A stretch of DNA of 64,000 nt from Paraburkholderia dilworthii (GTDB lineage: Bacteria > Pseudomonadota > Gammaproteobacteria > Burkholderiales > Burkholderiaceae): NCBI RefSeq assembly GCF_000472525.1, contig NZ_AWZT01000015.1, forward strand, positions 1 to 64,000. The letters are read 5' to 3'. Below, piece after piece: positions 17,755 to 28,253 of this stretch. Below the pieces are notes generated by a model. That model saw only the letters and a list, made by a program, of their open reading frames with translations, was not told where the DNA came from and made no database searches. Position numbers and translations under genes: made by a program. The stretch's first letter is position 1. Each line of letters starts with the position of its first letter.

Positions 17755-18824
17755 CGCCTGGGCACGCCTTCGCGCCATTCGCCCCAATGCGTGACAATGT
17801 CCTGCACGAGCGGATTGCCCGAGCGGTACAGATTCTCAAGAGCAATCGTGAAGCCGCCTTGAGCGGCGTAGTTGAGCAGGTTGTCCGCGCTCGTCTGTCC
17901 GTCGTAAGGACGGTCGAAGTCCGAGCCCGCACGCACCACGGCCACACGGTTCAGATCGACCTTATGCACGGCGGCTGCGCGTTTTAGTGCCTCATACGTG
18001 GCATTGTCTTCCTGCTGCGTGGTGCAATAGACGCCCTTTCCATCGGTCAGAATCTTTGTCCAGTCGCGCGCCCGCTGGCCTAGCAGCGTGCCCGACCACC
18101 ACGTATCGCCGGCGAGCGTATCGCATTGAATGACGGTCGGCGGACGATTAGCCGGTGCGTACGAATATTTGGCGCGCGCGGCCTGCGCCTGTGCATTATC
18201 GGAAAGCACGACATTGCGCGACAAAGCGAACGCGGTATCGGCGAGTTGCGTATTGAGCTGGAATACTTCGGTCCGATAATCGAGCGGCGGCTTTTCTGAA
18301 GGGCTCTTCGTGTTGATCCCAAGATAGCCGGTATTCCAGCCGGCCGGAATCTCGCGCCCGTCGATCTCCCATTGAATGCCAAAGTCGACAAGGTATTTCG
18401 CCCACGCAGCGGAGCCGACCGTGCCCTGTTGAGGATCGATGCCGGCAATGCCCGCCACCATGAAATACGTGCGCCGCAAATCGAAACGCGGCGAGAACGT
18501 CAAGGCCATGATCGACGCCGCGGCGTTCGTGTGCCCCATGCCGGTCGTCATCACGCAGACGTCCTGGCGATTGCAATGCACTGCCGGATAATCCGGCGAC
18601 AGGCCGTCTACTGGAATATCGCGCCACGGTCCGAGCTTATCGAGCCACACCTGACCCTCCGGACCGAACATCGAGATGATCATCACCTTGACGGGCCGGC
18701 CCCGCGAGCCGCCCTCGCCGTGCGAGGCAATATCGCTGTCGTCAGCGCTTGCGGGTCCGGAACCAAAGGCCGCGCATGCCGCGAGTGCAATAACGGAGAG
18801 AGCGCCAAATGTGCGAGTCAGCAT
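17751..18824 (-). CDS. Purine nucleoside permease (NUP) family protein
   Basis: 357-residue secreted or periplasmic protein with an N-terminal signal peptide (cleavage near 'GPASA', about residue 27). The body begins 'PVKVMIISMFGPEGQVW' and carries 'TGMGHTNAAASIMAL' and 'YFMVAGIAGIDPQQG', the conserved blocks of the NUP family (PF06516), which is related to nucleoside phosphorylase folds. Fungal members are reported as purine nucleoside permeases, but the bacterial role is uncertain. Monocistronic. Confidence 0.8.
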   Translation of the reverse strand: MLTRTFGALSVIALAACAAFGSGPASADDSDIASHGEGGSRGRPVKVMIISMFGPEGQVWLDKLGPWRDIPVDGLSPDYPAVHCNRQDVCVMTTGMGHTNAAASIMALTFSPRFDLRRTYFMVAGIAGIDPQQGTVGSAAWAKYLVDFGIQWEIDGREIPAGWNTGYLGINTKSPSEKPPLDYRTEVFQLNTQLADTAFALSRNVVLSDNAQAQAARAKYSYAPANRPPTVIQCDTLAGDTWWSGTLLGQRARDWTKILTDGKGVYCTTQQEDNATYEALKRAAAVHKVDLNRVAVVRAGSDFDRPYDGQTSADNLLNYAAQGGFTIALENLYRSGNPLVQDIVTHWGEWREGVPRR

Positions 18825-19033
18825 CTTGATCTTCCTTTTGCTTGTGATGCAGTTTGGGAGAGTGCCGCTTCAAGCCGAAAGAAGTATAGATGCGAAGAAA
18901 TTAATTTCCACTACGTAACACGCTATTTCCCTCGCTGACGCGAAGCTCGCACGAAGCTCATCGCAACTTCTCCGCAAGTCTCCGCAACCTCGCCGCAACT
19001 TCGCGTCGAATGACGGAGCATGAAAAAGCAGCT

Positions 19034-19939
19034 TCAGACGCGCGGCACGTCCGGTTCGAAAAACACCCAACGCACCTGTGGAAACGCGGCCTGCAAGTCC
19101 GCCTCGATCGCGTTGATGGCGTCGACCATCGCGCGGCCGCTCGTGTATTCGATCATTTCCGCCTGCACGGCCACCACCACATGGCGCCCCCATTGCAGCG
19201 TAATCATGCTGATGATGCTGCGGATCTCGGTGCGCGCGCGCAGATGCGCCTCGATTGCGCGGCGCACTTCCGGGCTTGCCGATTCGCCGACGATCATCGA
19301 CTTCACCTCGCGCGCCACGAGCCCGGCGATCAGCATCAGCAGCACGCCGACGGCGACGGAGCCTAACGCGTCATAGACGGGATTACCGGTCACCAGCGTG
19401 AGCAGCACGGCGGCGAAAGCCATCGCGAGGCCGGCCAGCGCGGCAATATCCTCGCCAGCGACGACCAGCAGTTCCGACTCGCGCGTTTCTCTGAACCAGC
19501 GCCACATGTTCTTCTCGGGATGGACCCTGCGGATCTCCTTCAGCGCGCCCCACAGCGAAAACGCTTCGAGCACCACGGAGACGCCGAGCACCACGAGCGC
19601 GACATACGCGTACTGCAAAGGCTCCCGTGCGACGAGACGATGCACGCCTTCGTACACGGAAAACGCGCCGCCGACAAAAAACAGCAGCAGCGCAACCAGC
19701 AGCGAATAAAAGTTGATCTCACGGCCGCCGCCCATTGGATGCAAAGGGCTTGCCGGCCGGCGCGCCTGGCGTAGACCGAATAGCAGCAGCAATTGATTAC
19801 CGCAGTCGGCGGTGGAGTGAATGGCTTCCGCGAACATCGAACCGGAACCGGTAAACGAGGCAGCGGCGAACTTGCAGACGGCAATGCCAAAGTTGGCGGC
19901 AAGCGCATAAATAATGGCTTTCGGCGATTCTTCTTTCAT
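19034..19939 (-). CDS. Cation diffusion facilitator (CDF) metal exporter
   Basis: 301-residue CDF transporter. TM2 has 'AIHSTADCGNQLLLLFG' with the H-x3-D metal ligands at about residues 40-44. In TM5 the usual HxxxD is read as 'GEDIAALAG', so one ligand is Glu rather than His. This subgroup is SLC30A9-like. The C-terminal cytoplasmic domain follows from about residue 215. It would export Zn2+ or a related divalent metal in exchange for protons. It stands alone. The metal is not predictable from the sequence alone. Confidence 0.85.
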   Translation of the reverse strand: MKEESPKAIIYALAANFGIAVCKFAAASFTGSGSMFAEAIHSTADCGNQLLLLFGLRQARRPASPLHPMGGGREINFYSLLVALLLFFVGGAFSVYEGVHRLVAREPLQYAYVALVVLGVSVVLEAFSLWGALKEIRRVHPEKNMWRWFRETRESELLVVAGEDIAALAGLAMAFAAVLLTLVTGNPVYDALGSVAVGVLLMLIAGLVAREVKSMIVGESASPEVRRAIEAHLRARTEIRSIISMITLQWGRHVVVAVQAEMIEYTSGRAMVDAINAIEADLQAAFPQVRWVFFEPDVPRV

Positions 19940-20090
19940 CGTCCTGGAGGGCGTTGGTCAATTTTCGAAAGGCTTTCAACTGCCGGGAGTCCGTATTATG
20001 GACATGCCGGACAGCATGCGTCCAACCGCGGCGCTATTCGCCGCGTGCCTGGCTTTATCGAGCCTCTTCACCGTCCCCTCCACGCAATGC

Positions 20091-23000
20091 TCATGCCCTC
20101 TCGAGCGCCGCCATTTCGCGGACGATCACCAGCAGCATCGAGAGGCTCGCGCCGCCCGTCGCTCTAAGGTCCGCGAGCAGGCGAGCATAGCGCTCGAGTT
20201 GCACGGCGCGCTTGTCGCGCCATGCGTGAACCAGCGCATCGGGCGTGGATGCGTCGTCGGCGCCGGCGAGCGCACTCATCGTCAGCGCGCGTTTGAGGCG
20301 CGCCAGTTCGGCCAATGCGGACGCGCGTGCCAGCATGTCCCAATGCGACGGTGCCGGCAATGCGGCCGCGCGCTCGCTGATCCAGTGGTAATTGAGCAGC
20401 GTGCCGAGCGCGAAGTAGACACCCGCCACGAGTTCGAGTTTGCGCTCGCAGGTGGACGCCACTTCGGCGATGTCGAGCAGTGCCGCTGAAATCTCGCCGC
20501 TCGCAATGCGCACCGCGAGTTCACTGTCCACGCCCGCGTCGACCAGCACACGCTGGCGCTCGGACAGTGCTTCGAGATCGGCAGCCGGCAGCAAAGCGGG
20601 CCACTGCGGCGCGAGACGCTGCGCGGCGTCGCGGCAACGTGCGAGCAGCCCCGTCACGTCGTCGCTATTCACGCTCGGCGACGACAGATGCCGCAAGAAC
20701 CACAGCGCCGAACGTTCCACAAGCCGCGCGACTTCGACGAACATGCGCGCCTGCACATCGTCGGGGACACGGTTATCGAGCGCGTCGATGCTGCGCCATA
20801 CATCGTCGAGATCGAACACATCGCGCGCCATGATGCAGGCTCGCACGATGTCGCCCGGCAGCGCATCGGTTTCCTCCATCAGCCGATGCACGAACTCGCA
20901 GCCGACGCGGTTCACCAACGCGTTGGTGAGATGCGTCGCAAGGATTTCGCGGCGCAGCGGATGACGCTGCATCGGCTCGCTGAAGCGCTGGCGCAAAGGC
21001 TTGGGAAAGTACTCAATCAGCATGTCGCTGACGAGCGGATCCTCGGGTACCGAAGAATCGAGCAGCGCGTCGTACAGCCACATCTTGCTGTACGCGAGCA
21101 GCACCGCGCGCTCCGGCGTGGTGAGCCCCTGTTTCGCGGCCTGGCGTTCGGCCACTTCTTCGTCGCTCGGCAGAAACTCGATCGTACGATTCAGGCGGCC
21201 CGCGCGTTCGAGATAGCGCATGAGCCGCGTTTCCGCGTCGAGCAGTTCGACGCCGTAACGGCCGGCAATAGACAGCGCCTGGGTCTGGTAATAGTTGTCC
21301 TTCAACACGAGCAGGCCGACTTCATCGGTCATTTCGGCGAGCAGCGCATTGCGTTGCTTGTCCGTCATCTCGCCGTCGGCCACCACGAGTCCCAGCAGAA
21401 TCTTGATGTTGACCTCGTGATCTGAACAGTCGACACCCGCCGAGTTGTCGATAGCATCGGTATTGATGCGCCCACCGCGCTGCGCGAATTCAATGCGGCC
21501 GAGTTGCGTGAGCCCCAGATTGCCGCCTTCGGCCACGACCTTGCAGCGCAGATCGGCACCGTTCACGCGGATCGCGTCGTTCGCGCGGTCGCCCACTTGC
21601 AGATGCGTTTCGCGCGAGGCCTTCACATAAGTGCCGATGCCGCCGTTGTAGAGCAGATCGACGGGCGCCTGCAAAATCGCGCGCATCAGTTCGGCCGGCG
21701 AAAGCGCCGCCGCGCTGATGCCGAGCACCGACTGCACCGCCGGCGACAGCGCAATGGTCTTCGCCGTGCGCGGAAACACGCCGCCGCCCGCGGAAATCAG
21801 CGAGGCATCGTAGTCGGCCCAACTCGAACGATCGAGAAGAAAGAGACGTCCGCGCTCGGCAAGACTGACTGCCGGATCGGGATTCGGGTCGAGGAAAATA
21901 TGCCGATGATCGAATGCGGCCACGAGCCTGATATGCGGCGACAACAGCATGCCGTTGCCGAACACGTCGCCGGACATATCGCCTACGCCGACCACTGTGA
22001 AGTCCATCGTCTGCGTATCGACGCCCATTTCGCGGAAGTGCCGCTTGACCGACTCCCATGCGCCGCGCGCGGTGATCGCCATTTTCTTGTGGTCGTAGCC
22101 GACCGAGCCGCCCGACGCAAACGCGTCGTCGAGCCAGAAGCCATACTCCTGCGAGATCGCGTTCGCGTAGTCGGAGAAGGTGGCGGTGCCTTTGTCGGCG
22201 GCGACCACCAGATACGGATCGTCGGGGTCGTGCCGCACCACGTCGCGCGGCGGCACGACTGTGGTGCCTGAGAGGTTGTCAGTCAGATCGAGCAAGCCAC
22301 GCAGGAACGTTTGATAGCACGCGATGCCTTCGCGCATCCACGCATCGCGTTCCGTTTGCGGCGGCGGGTTCTTCACGACAAAGCCGCCTTTCGATCCCAC
22401 CGGCACGATCACGACGTTCTTCACCATCTGCGCTTTCATCAGGCCCAGGACTTCGGTGCGGAAATCCTCGCGACGGTCCGACCAGCGCAAGCCGCCGCGC
22501 GCGACGCGGCCACCGCGCAAATGCACGCCTTCAACACGCGGCGAGTAGACCCATATCTCGAACATGGGTTTAGGTTCGGGCAACCCGGGCACTTGTGCCG
22601 GATTGAATTTGAACGATAGATACGGCTTCGGCTTGCGTTGCGCATCGAAGAGGTAATAGTTGGTGCGCTGCGTGGCTTTTATCACGCCTAGAAACTGCCG
22701 CAGTATGCGGTCCTCGTCGAGGTTGGGCACCTGATCCAGCGCACTGTCGATCGTCTTCAGTAAGCTTTCCACGCGAGCCTCGCGCGTATCGGCCAATGAC
22801 GGATCGAAGCGCGCGACAAACAGCTCGACGAGCATGCGTGCAATCGCGGGATTGCCGGTCACCGCGCGTTCGATATACGCGTCGCTGAATGTGGAGCCCA
22901 CCTGGCGCAAGTACTTTGCATACGCACGCAGTATCGTCACTTCACGCGCGCTCAACTGTGCACGCAGCACCAGGCGATTGAAGTCGTCGCTTTCTATCGC

Positions 23001-24944
23001 GCCGGTCCACACCTGCTCGAATGCATCTTCGAACAGATCCTTTACGCGCTCGATGTCGAACTCGGCGTCGTCGGCGAGTTCCAGGCCGAAGTCGTGAATC
23101 CACGCAGGCATCGCGCCGAGCGCTTCGATCAGATACGGCCGCTCTTCATCGACACGCACGCCGAGATGTTCGAGCATCGGCAAACTGCGCGACAACGCGA
23201 TCGGCATTCCCGCGCGATAAACCTTGAAGCGAAACGCGCGCGGCCCTGCCTCGATCGGACGGTACAGGTTCATCGCGAGGCGCTCGCTGCCCTGCACGCG
23301 TTCGATCAATTCGATATCGCGCACCGCCGTGCGTGCGGGATAGTCGTCGCGATAGCCGGGGGGAAACGAATCCGCATAGTGTTGCAGCAGACGGTTGCCG
23401 TGCTCTTCACCGAACGCGTCGAGCAGCGCATCGGCGACATCGTCCTGCCAGCGGCGCGCGACCTGCACGAGACGCGCTTCGAGTTCGCGCGTATCGACGT
23501 CAGGCATACCGCCCGGCTTCGCATGCACGACGAAGTGAATGCGCGCGAGCGTCGATTCGGAAAGCAGCGGCGTGAACTCGACGCTTTCTCCGTTAAACGC
23601 ATCGGCGAGCAGATTGGCGATACGTTGCCGCAAATCGGTGTTGTACTTGTCGCGCGGCACGAACACGAGACACGACACGAAGCGGTCGAAACGATCGCGC
23701 CGCACGAAGAGACGCGTGCGCTGATGTTCCTGCAAACGGAGCACACCGAGCGCGATATCGTAAAGCTGGTTCTCGTCGGCCTGGAAAAGTTCGTCGCGCG
23801 GATAGGTTTCGAGCACGGTCACGAGCGATTTCGCCAGATGACCTTTCGGCAAGAATCCGGCCCTTCTCACGATGTTTGCGCATTTGCGCCGAACGATCGG
23901 AATTTCGGCCGTCGATAAAAAATACGCGGTCGACGTGTAAAGCCCGATAAAGCGCCGCTCGCCGACCACCTTGCCGTCCCCGCCCGTCAGCTTGATACCG
24001 ACGTAGTCCAGGTAGCCGGGCCGATGCACGGTCGCGCGCGAGTTGGCCTTGGTGAGAAAAATTGGCGAAGCGCTCGAAATGATTTCGGCAGCGGCGGGGG
24101 GCAAGGCCGTTACTTCGGAAGTAGCAGCGGTGCCATCCACTGCGCGCAGTTCATCGCGCATGATGCCAAGACCCGAGCCCGGCACCGCGCGCAAGCCGTA
24201 GCCCGCGCCCTGTTGCACGAGTTCGTAGTCGCGGTGGCCGAGAAAGGTGAAGTGATCGGCCACCATCCATTCGAGAAACGCGCGGGCTTCCATTGCATCC
24301 GGACCGCTCTCGCCCGTCTTCATAGCCTTGATCGTGACACGCGCGAGTTCGACGATCTTCGGCCAGTCTTCCACTGCGGCGCGCACGTCGCGCAGCACTT
24401 TCGCAATATCGTCGCGCAGCGCGTCGAGTTTCGCGGCGTCGCCGCAACGGTCTACTTCGAAGTGGATAAACGAGGCCAGTTGCGAGCGCGTGTCGGCGGC
24501 TTCTTCCGCGCCCTGGGTGACGCGCGCGATGTCGCCGTCGGCCGCGCGCCAGATGCGAAACACCGGATGCACGACCGAATGCAGCGCGAGCCCCTGACGG
24601 TTCACAGCCATCGAAACCGAATCGACCAGGAACGGCATGTCGTCGTTGACGATCTCGATCACCGTGTGATCCGAGTGCCAGCCATGCTGTTCGAGAATCG
24701 GGTTGTAGACGCGCAGCCTTTCCTTGCCGGGCACGAAGCGCTGCGCCGTCTGCCAATGCGCGAGCGCGGCGCCATATAGGTCGGCGATGGAGCGGCTTTG
24801 CAGATCGTCGGCGTCGACGAAATCGTAGTAGTGCCGCAGAAAGGGCTCGACGATGTGAAACGTCGGCTCGGGCAAGCGCCCTCGTGCGAACTCGACGACA
24901 TCGTTCAGCAAGTGCGTGACGGCTTCTTCGTTCTTTGCTTGCAT
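20091..24944 (-). CDS. gdhB: Large NAD-specific glutamate dehydrogenase (180-kDa class)
   Basis: 1617-residue enzyme of the NAD-GDH family, which deaminates glutamate to 2-oxoglutarate and ammonia with NAD+. The N-terminal half holds ACT-like regulatory regions. The catalytic domain is marked by 'RGGLRWSDRREDFRTEV' near residue 810 and 'KNVVIVPVGSKGGFVVK' with the catalytic lysines. The Rossmann part and a long C-terminal helical domain follow. GGGGAG stands 6 bp before the ATG at 24944, which decides that start. No frameshift is seen over 4.8 kb. Monocistronic. Confidence 0.92.
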   Translation of the reverse strand: MQAKNEEAVTHLLNDVVEFARGRLPEPTFHIVEPFLRHYYDFVDADDLQSRSIADLYGAALAHWQTAQRFVPGKERLRVYNPILEQHGWHSDHTVIEIVNDDMPFLVDSVSMAVNRQGLALHSVVHPVFRIWRAADGDIARVTQGAEEAADTRSQLASFIHFEVDRCGDAAKLDALRDDIAKVLRDVRAAVEDWPKIVELARVTIKAMKTGESGPDAMEARAFLEWMVADHFTFLGHRDYELVQQGAGYGLRAVPGSGLGIMRDELRAVDGTAATSEVTALPPAAAEIISSASPIFLTKANSRATVHRPGYLDYVGIKLTGGDGKVVGERRFIGLYTSTAYFLSTAEIPIVRRKCANIVRRAGFLPKGHLAKSLVTVLETYPRDELFQADENQLYDIALGVLRLQEHQRTRLFVRRDRFDRFVSCLVFVPRDKYNTDLRQRIANLLADAFNGESVEFTPLLSESTLARIHFVVHAKPGGMPDVDTRELEARLVQVARRWQDDVADALLDAFGEEHGNRLLQHYADSFPPGYRDDYPARTAVRDIELIERVQGSERLAMNLYRPIEAGPRAFRFKVYRAGMPIALSRSLPMLEHLGVRVDEERPYLIEALGAMPAWIHDFGLELADDAEFDIERVKDLFEDAFEQVWTGAIESDDFNRLVLRAQLSAREVTILRAYAKYLRQVGSTFSDAYIERAVTGNPAIARMLVELFVARFDPSLADTREARVESLLKTIDSALDQVPNLDEDRILRQFLGVIKATQRTNYYLFDAQRKPKPYLSFKFNPAQVPGLPEPKPMFEIWVYSPRVEGVHLRGGRVARGGLRWSDRREDFRTEVLGLMKAQMVKNVVIVPVGSKGGFVVKNPPPQTERDAWMREGIACYQTFLRGLLDLTDNLSGTTVVPPRDVVRHDPDDPYLVVAADKGTATFSDYANAISQEYGFWLDDAFASGGSVGYDHKKMAITARGAWESVKRHFREMGVDTQTMDFTVVGVGDMSGDVFGNGMLLSPHIRLVAAFDHRHIFLDPNPDPAVSLAERGRLFLLDRSSWADYDASLISAGGGVFPRTAKTIALSPAVQSVLGISAAALSPAELMRAILQAPVDLLYNGGIGTYVKASRETHLQVGDRANDAIRVNGADLRCKVVAEGGNLGLTQLGRIEFAQRGGRINTDAIDNSAGVDCSDHEVNIKILLGLVVADGEMTDKQRNALLAEMTDEVGLLVLKDNYYQTQALSIAGRYGVELLDAETRLMRYLERAGRLNRTIEFLPSDEEVAERQAAKQGLTTPERAVLLAYSKMWLYDALLDSSVPEDPLVSDMLIEYFPKPLRQRFSEPMQRHPLRREILATHLTNALVNRVGCEFVHRLMEETDALPGDIVRACIMARDVFDLDDVWRSIDALDNRVPDDVQARMFVEVARLVERSALWFLRHLSSPSVNSDDVTGLLARCRDAAQRLAPQWPALLPAADLEALSERQRVLVDAGVDSELAVRIASGEISAALLDIAEVASTCERKLELVAGVYFALGTLLNYHWISERAAALPAPSHWDMLARASALAELARLKRALTMSALAGADDASTPDALVHAWRDKRAVQLERYARLLADLRATGGASLSMLLVIVREMAALERA

Positions 24945-25054
24945 GATGAACTCCCCGGCTGGCGGCAATGGCGAGTATCGCCCGGATCGCATGCATCGTC
25001 TGAAGAGGGATTATGCGCCTGCACGCCGCAACGCGACCGATGCGGCGAGTTAGG

Positions 25055-25951
25055 TTATACCCGCTGCCCGGGCTCATGCTGCAAGCGCGCAATCGCAGCC
25101 TGGCGCATGGATTCGATGTCCACGGCTTCTTGCGCGAGCCAGGCGCGCAGCTGCTCGGCGATCCACGCGGGATCGTCGTGCGGCAGATCGTGCCCCGCCC
25201 ACGCATGCTCGCGATGCGGCGCGCCCCACGCTGCGGCTAGCTTCGTGGAACAGATGGGATCGACTAGCCGGTCGTCGCGCGAAGACAGAACCAGCAGCGG
25301 ACACGCCGGTTTGGCCGCGCCTGCCGTAAAGCGCGCCGCCGCGAACAATTGACGCAAGGCATTGACGCGGCTCACCGGCGCGCTGCGGCGAATCATGCTC
25401 CATGATTCGAGGTCGGCATTAAGCGCGTCGACGCTGTTGCATGTCAATCGATGAATGGCGCGCTCCGCGTGCATTGCGTCGTTCCAATGCATCACGATTG
25501 TCGAAAGACCCGGCCATGCCGACGGACGCAGCCGTTCGTGTACGCGGCTGAACGGACGCATGCTGGTGTTGATCAGCACGACCCGCGCGATTTCGCCGGG
25601 ATGCCGCTGCGCCCACGCGGTCGCGACCATGCCGCCCAGTGACATTGCCAGCACGTTGAATGGGCCGCGCGGGGTTGTGTTGGACACATCGGCGCGGACT
25701 GCGTCGCTGCTGGCCGCGTTTCTGCGGGCCGCGCCTGTGCCAACCCGGCCTCCTTCCGCAGCAGCAATGCGTACGAACTCGACCATTCCGGCGACCGTGG
25801 CCGGCGCACGCAAATGCGCGAATTCGCCGTTACCCGGCAAGTCGATCAGCAGCACGCGCGACGCCCCAGCCGCTTGCCGTAACGCGTCCGGCAAGCCGCC
25901 CCAGTGACGCGTCTCGCGTGTCAGTCCGCGCAGTAGAATCCACGTGCTCAT
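25055..25951 (-). CDS. Alpha/beta hydrolase
   Basis: 298-residue alpha/beta hydrolase fold protein. The start 'WILLRGLTRETRHWGG' and the nucleophile elbow 'VLAMSLGGMVA' (Ser at about residue 102) are clear; a late acid ('SSRDDRLVDP') and a His ('WAGHDLPHDDP') complete a plausible triad. Its ATG overlaps the stop of the M14 peptidase gene (ATGA at 25948-25951), so the two are translationally coupled and probably act together. Substrate unknown. Confidence 0.85.
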   Translation of the reverse strand: MSTWILLRGLTRETRHWGGLPDALRQAAGASRVLLIDLPGNGEFAHLRAPATVAGMVEFVRIAAAEGGRVGTGAARRNAASSDAVRADVSNTTPRGPFNVLAMSLGGMVATAWAQRHPGEIARVVLINTSMRPFSRVHERLRPSAWPGLSTIVMHWNDAMHAERAIHRLTCNSVDALNADLESWSMIRRSAPVSRVNALRQLFAAARFTAGAAKPACPLLVLSSRDDRLVDPICSTKLAAAWGAPHREHAWAGHDLPHDDPAWIAEQLRAWLAQEAVDIESMRQAAIARLQHEPGQRV

Positions 25952-26982
25952 GCGGTGTCCGGCCTGTACCAGTGGTCGATCGCGCTTTGCAGCAATTGTT
26001 CGCGGCGATTGCCTTGCGGCAACCAGCGCTGCGACGAAAAAACCGCGCGCGCGAGAAAATCAAGCAGGTTCGCGTGCCGCCGCAACACGCGCGCCGTGCG
26101 ATGCGCCTTGACCGGATTGAACATGCCCTGACGCGAAAACAATTGCCGCGGATTCTTCTTGATCCATAGCCACGAGCCGAGCTCGAGCGTCATCGGCAGG
26201 AACACGTTGGGTGCGGGCGCGCGGTCGTACGCGAAGTCCCAAAGATCGCCGTGCAGCAGATATTGATGACTTTGCGGCTCGAACGTGTACCCATGATGAG
26301 GATGCGAACGCTCGAACATGGTCTTCAGCACGTACATTTCCGGCAGATGCGGCATCAGCTTGCGTGTGCGCGCGTATGGAAACCAGATGCTGTCGGTCCA
26401 GCCGTAGCCCGAATGGCAATCGAGCGCGATGCTCAGCGGCCGCGCGGCCAGTTCCGTTTCGACGACGTGCAGCAGCGCGGCCGCCTCGGCTTCCATCGGA
26501 GCGCCGCGGCGTCCGCGATACCACGGCAGCCACGCGCCGACGCGCTGCCCACCGGCCAGCAGCGGCACGCGCTCGTCGGCATTCTGCGGCGCGTTGCGCA
26601 TCAGATCGACGCCGTTCGGATTGGCGCGCGTGGCCGCCCACATGCCGCCAGGATTGACGATCGGCATGAAGACGAGGCGGATCGACTGTAGTTGCCGGAC
26701 CAGCAGTTCGTCCCATTCGAGCCGCGCGAGCAGCGCGCGCATGTATTCGAGTACGAGTTGCGAGCCGATCCGCTCCAGTCCATGAATGCCGCCGAAGAAG
26801 CCGATGGCCGGCGCTCGCGGATCGGTCGAACCAATGCTCGCGGTATGCACACCGAAGCGCCGGCCGCGCACCGTCGTCTCACACAGCGTGCGGATCGCGA
26901 AACTTGCGCTGCCCTGATCGAGGATCGCTTTGAGATCTTCGTACTCGGCAAAGGTGTCGGGGAGGAAGCTCAAAGGCTGCAT
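25948..26982 (-). CDS. M14-family zinc carboxypeptidase
   Basis: 344-residue protein from the Met at 26982 (a longer frame to 27093 adds 37 residues without family sense). Zinc ligands are visible as 'GGIHGLERIGS' (HxxE) and 'DCHSGYGW' (His), with the catalytic Glu in 'PMTLELGSW'. This is the succinylglutamate desuccinylase/carboxypeptidase-like M14 group. There is no signal peptide, so it is probably cytoplasmic. It is the first gene of a two-gene operon with the hydrolase. Confidence 0.85.
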   Translation of the reverse strand: MQPLSFLPDTFAEYEDLKAILDQGSASFAIRTLCETTVRGRRFGVHTASIGSTDPRAPAIGFFGGIHGLERIGSQLVLEYMRALLARLEWDELLVRQLQSIRLVFMPIVNPGGMWAATRANPNGVDLMRNAPQNADERVPLLAGGQRVGAWLPWYRGRRGAPMEAEAAALLHVVETELAARPLSIALDCHSGYGWTDSIWFPYARTRKLMPHLPEMYVLKTMFERSHPHHGYTFEPQSHQYLLHGDLWDFAYDRAPAPNVFLPMTLELGSWLWIKKNPRQLFSRQGMFNPVKAHRTARVLRRHANLLDFLARAVFSSQRWLPQGNRREQLLQSAIDHWYRPDTA

Positions 26983-27261
26983 GAGGGCGTCGCGAGTAGT
27001 GCTGGATGTCGGGGACGGCACGGCGAATGAAGCAATATAGCCTGGCGGCGAGTCAGCATGCATGACGGCCACGCACCGATCAAACACTGTCATGCCGGCG
27101 TCATCAGGACGTCATACCGCCTGCCACAAATCGCCTCCTTTCTCCCCATAAAGCCCCTCCACTTTAGTCGCCCACTCATCGATCTGCGCCTTCTACTGGA
27201 ATAATCACGGCCTTGCTGCCGACAGTCAGGCCAGCCAACCAAGTTCCGCCCCTCGCCTTCG

Positions 27262-28098
27262 ATGGAAACCCTTGTCGTCTTGCTGGTCCTGCTGTCCGCG
27301 CTGCTGCACGCCACGTGGAACGCGTTCCTGCATCTATCCGAAGACCGCGTCTGGCTGCTCGGCATGATGGCGATTCCGTATATCGCCGTGAGCGCAGTCG
27401 GTGTGATGGTGCTGCCGATGCCCGCGCCCGCCGCGTGGCCGTATATCTTTGCGTCAGTGGTGCTGGAATTCGGCTATCTGCTCGCGCTAATCCGCGCCTA
27501 TCGAAGCGGCGACTTCGGGCAGATCTATCCGATTGCGCGCGGTCTGTCGCCGATGCTGGTCTTCGTCGGCGCGCTCGTGTTCGCGCATGAATCGCTCAAG
27601 CCGCTCGCCGCGATCGGGGTCGCGCTCGTGTCGACGGGCATCGTCTCGCTCGCGTTTCGCCGCGGCATGCGCTTCTCCGGCGAGAGCGTGCCGTTCGCGC
27701 TGCTGACCGGGTTTTTTATCGCAACGTATTCGGTTGTCGACGGAATCGGCGCGCGCGTCGCAGGCAATGGCCTGAGCTACATCATGTGGGTTTATCTGAT
27801 CTGGAACGTGCCGCAGTTTCTGCTCGCATGGCATTGGCGCGGCGGCGCGAAAGGGCTTTTCATCGGCCGCTCGGTGGTGCTCAAAGGCATGGCGTCTGGC
27901 GCGCTCGCGCTCGTCGCGTATTGCCTGATCATCGAGGCGTACCGTTATCTGCCGATCGCGATGGTCTCCGCGCTGCGCGAATTGAGCTCCATCTTTGCGG
28001 TGCTGATCGGCTGGCTTTTCATGCGCGAGAAGCTCACCGCGCGGCGGATCGTTGCGTGTGCACTCGTCACGCTCGGCGCGGTGCTGATCCGGATTTGA
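27262..28098 (+). CDS. EamA/DMT-superfamily permease
   Basis: 278-residue inner-membrane protein with about ten hydrophobic segments arranged as two EamA repeats (about residues 2-130 and 145-278). 'FAHESLKPLAAIGVALVSTG' and 'FMREKLTARRIVACALV' are matching ends of the repeats. Drug/metabolite transporters of this family often export amino acids or related compounds. It is divergent from the M14 peptidase gene by about 280 bp. Substrate not predictable. Confidence 0.85.
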   Translation: METLVVLLVLLSALLHATWNAFLHLSEDRVWLLGMMAIPYIAVSAVGVMVLPMPAPAAWPYIFASVVLEFGYLLALIRAYRSGDFGQIYPIARGLSPMLVFVGALVFAHESLKPLAAIGVALVSTGIVSLAFRRGMRFSGESVPFALLTGFFIATYSVVDGIGARVAGNGLSYIMWVYLIWNVPQFLLAWHWRGGAKGLFIGRSVVLKGMASGALALVAYCLIIEAYRYLPIAMVSALRELSSIFAVLIGWLFMREKLTARRIVACALVTLGAVLIRI

Positions 28099-28253
28099 CG
28101 CGGGGGCGGCTGGCGGCCGCCGCATTTGCGCAAACTGCGCTGGCCTGGCGTCGATGGCGTCCGCGAGCGTGTTGAAGGCCGACGCAATGTCTCGTTGGGC
28201 ACGCACGCATATTGGCACAACACGGTGCGACTGCGGCGCGGCCACACCCCACC

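Noticed and set aside
28099-28245. Minus-strand peptide (RDIASAFNTLADAIDARPAQ) as the C-terminus of the lost MocR regulator
   Set aside because: It would fit an insertion model, but I see no convincing similarity to MocR C-termini.
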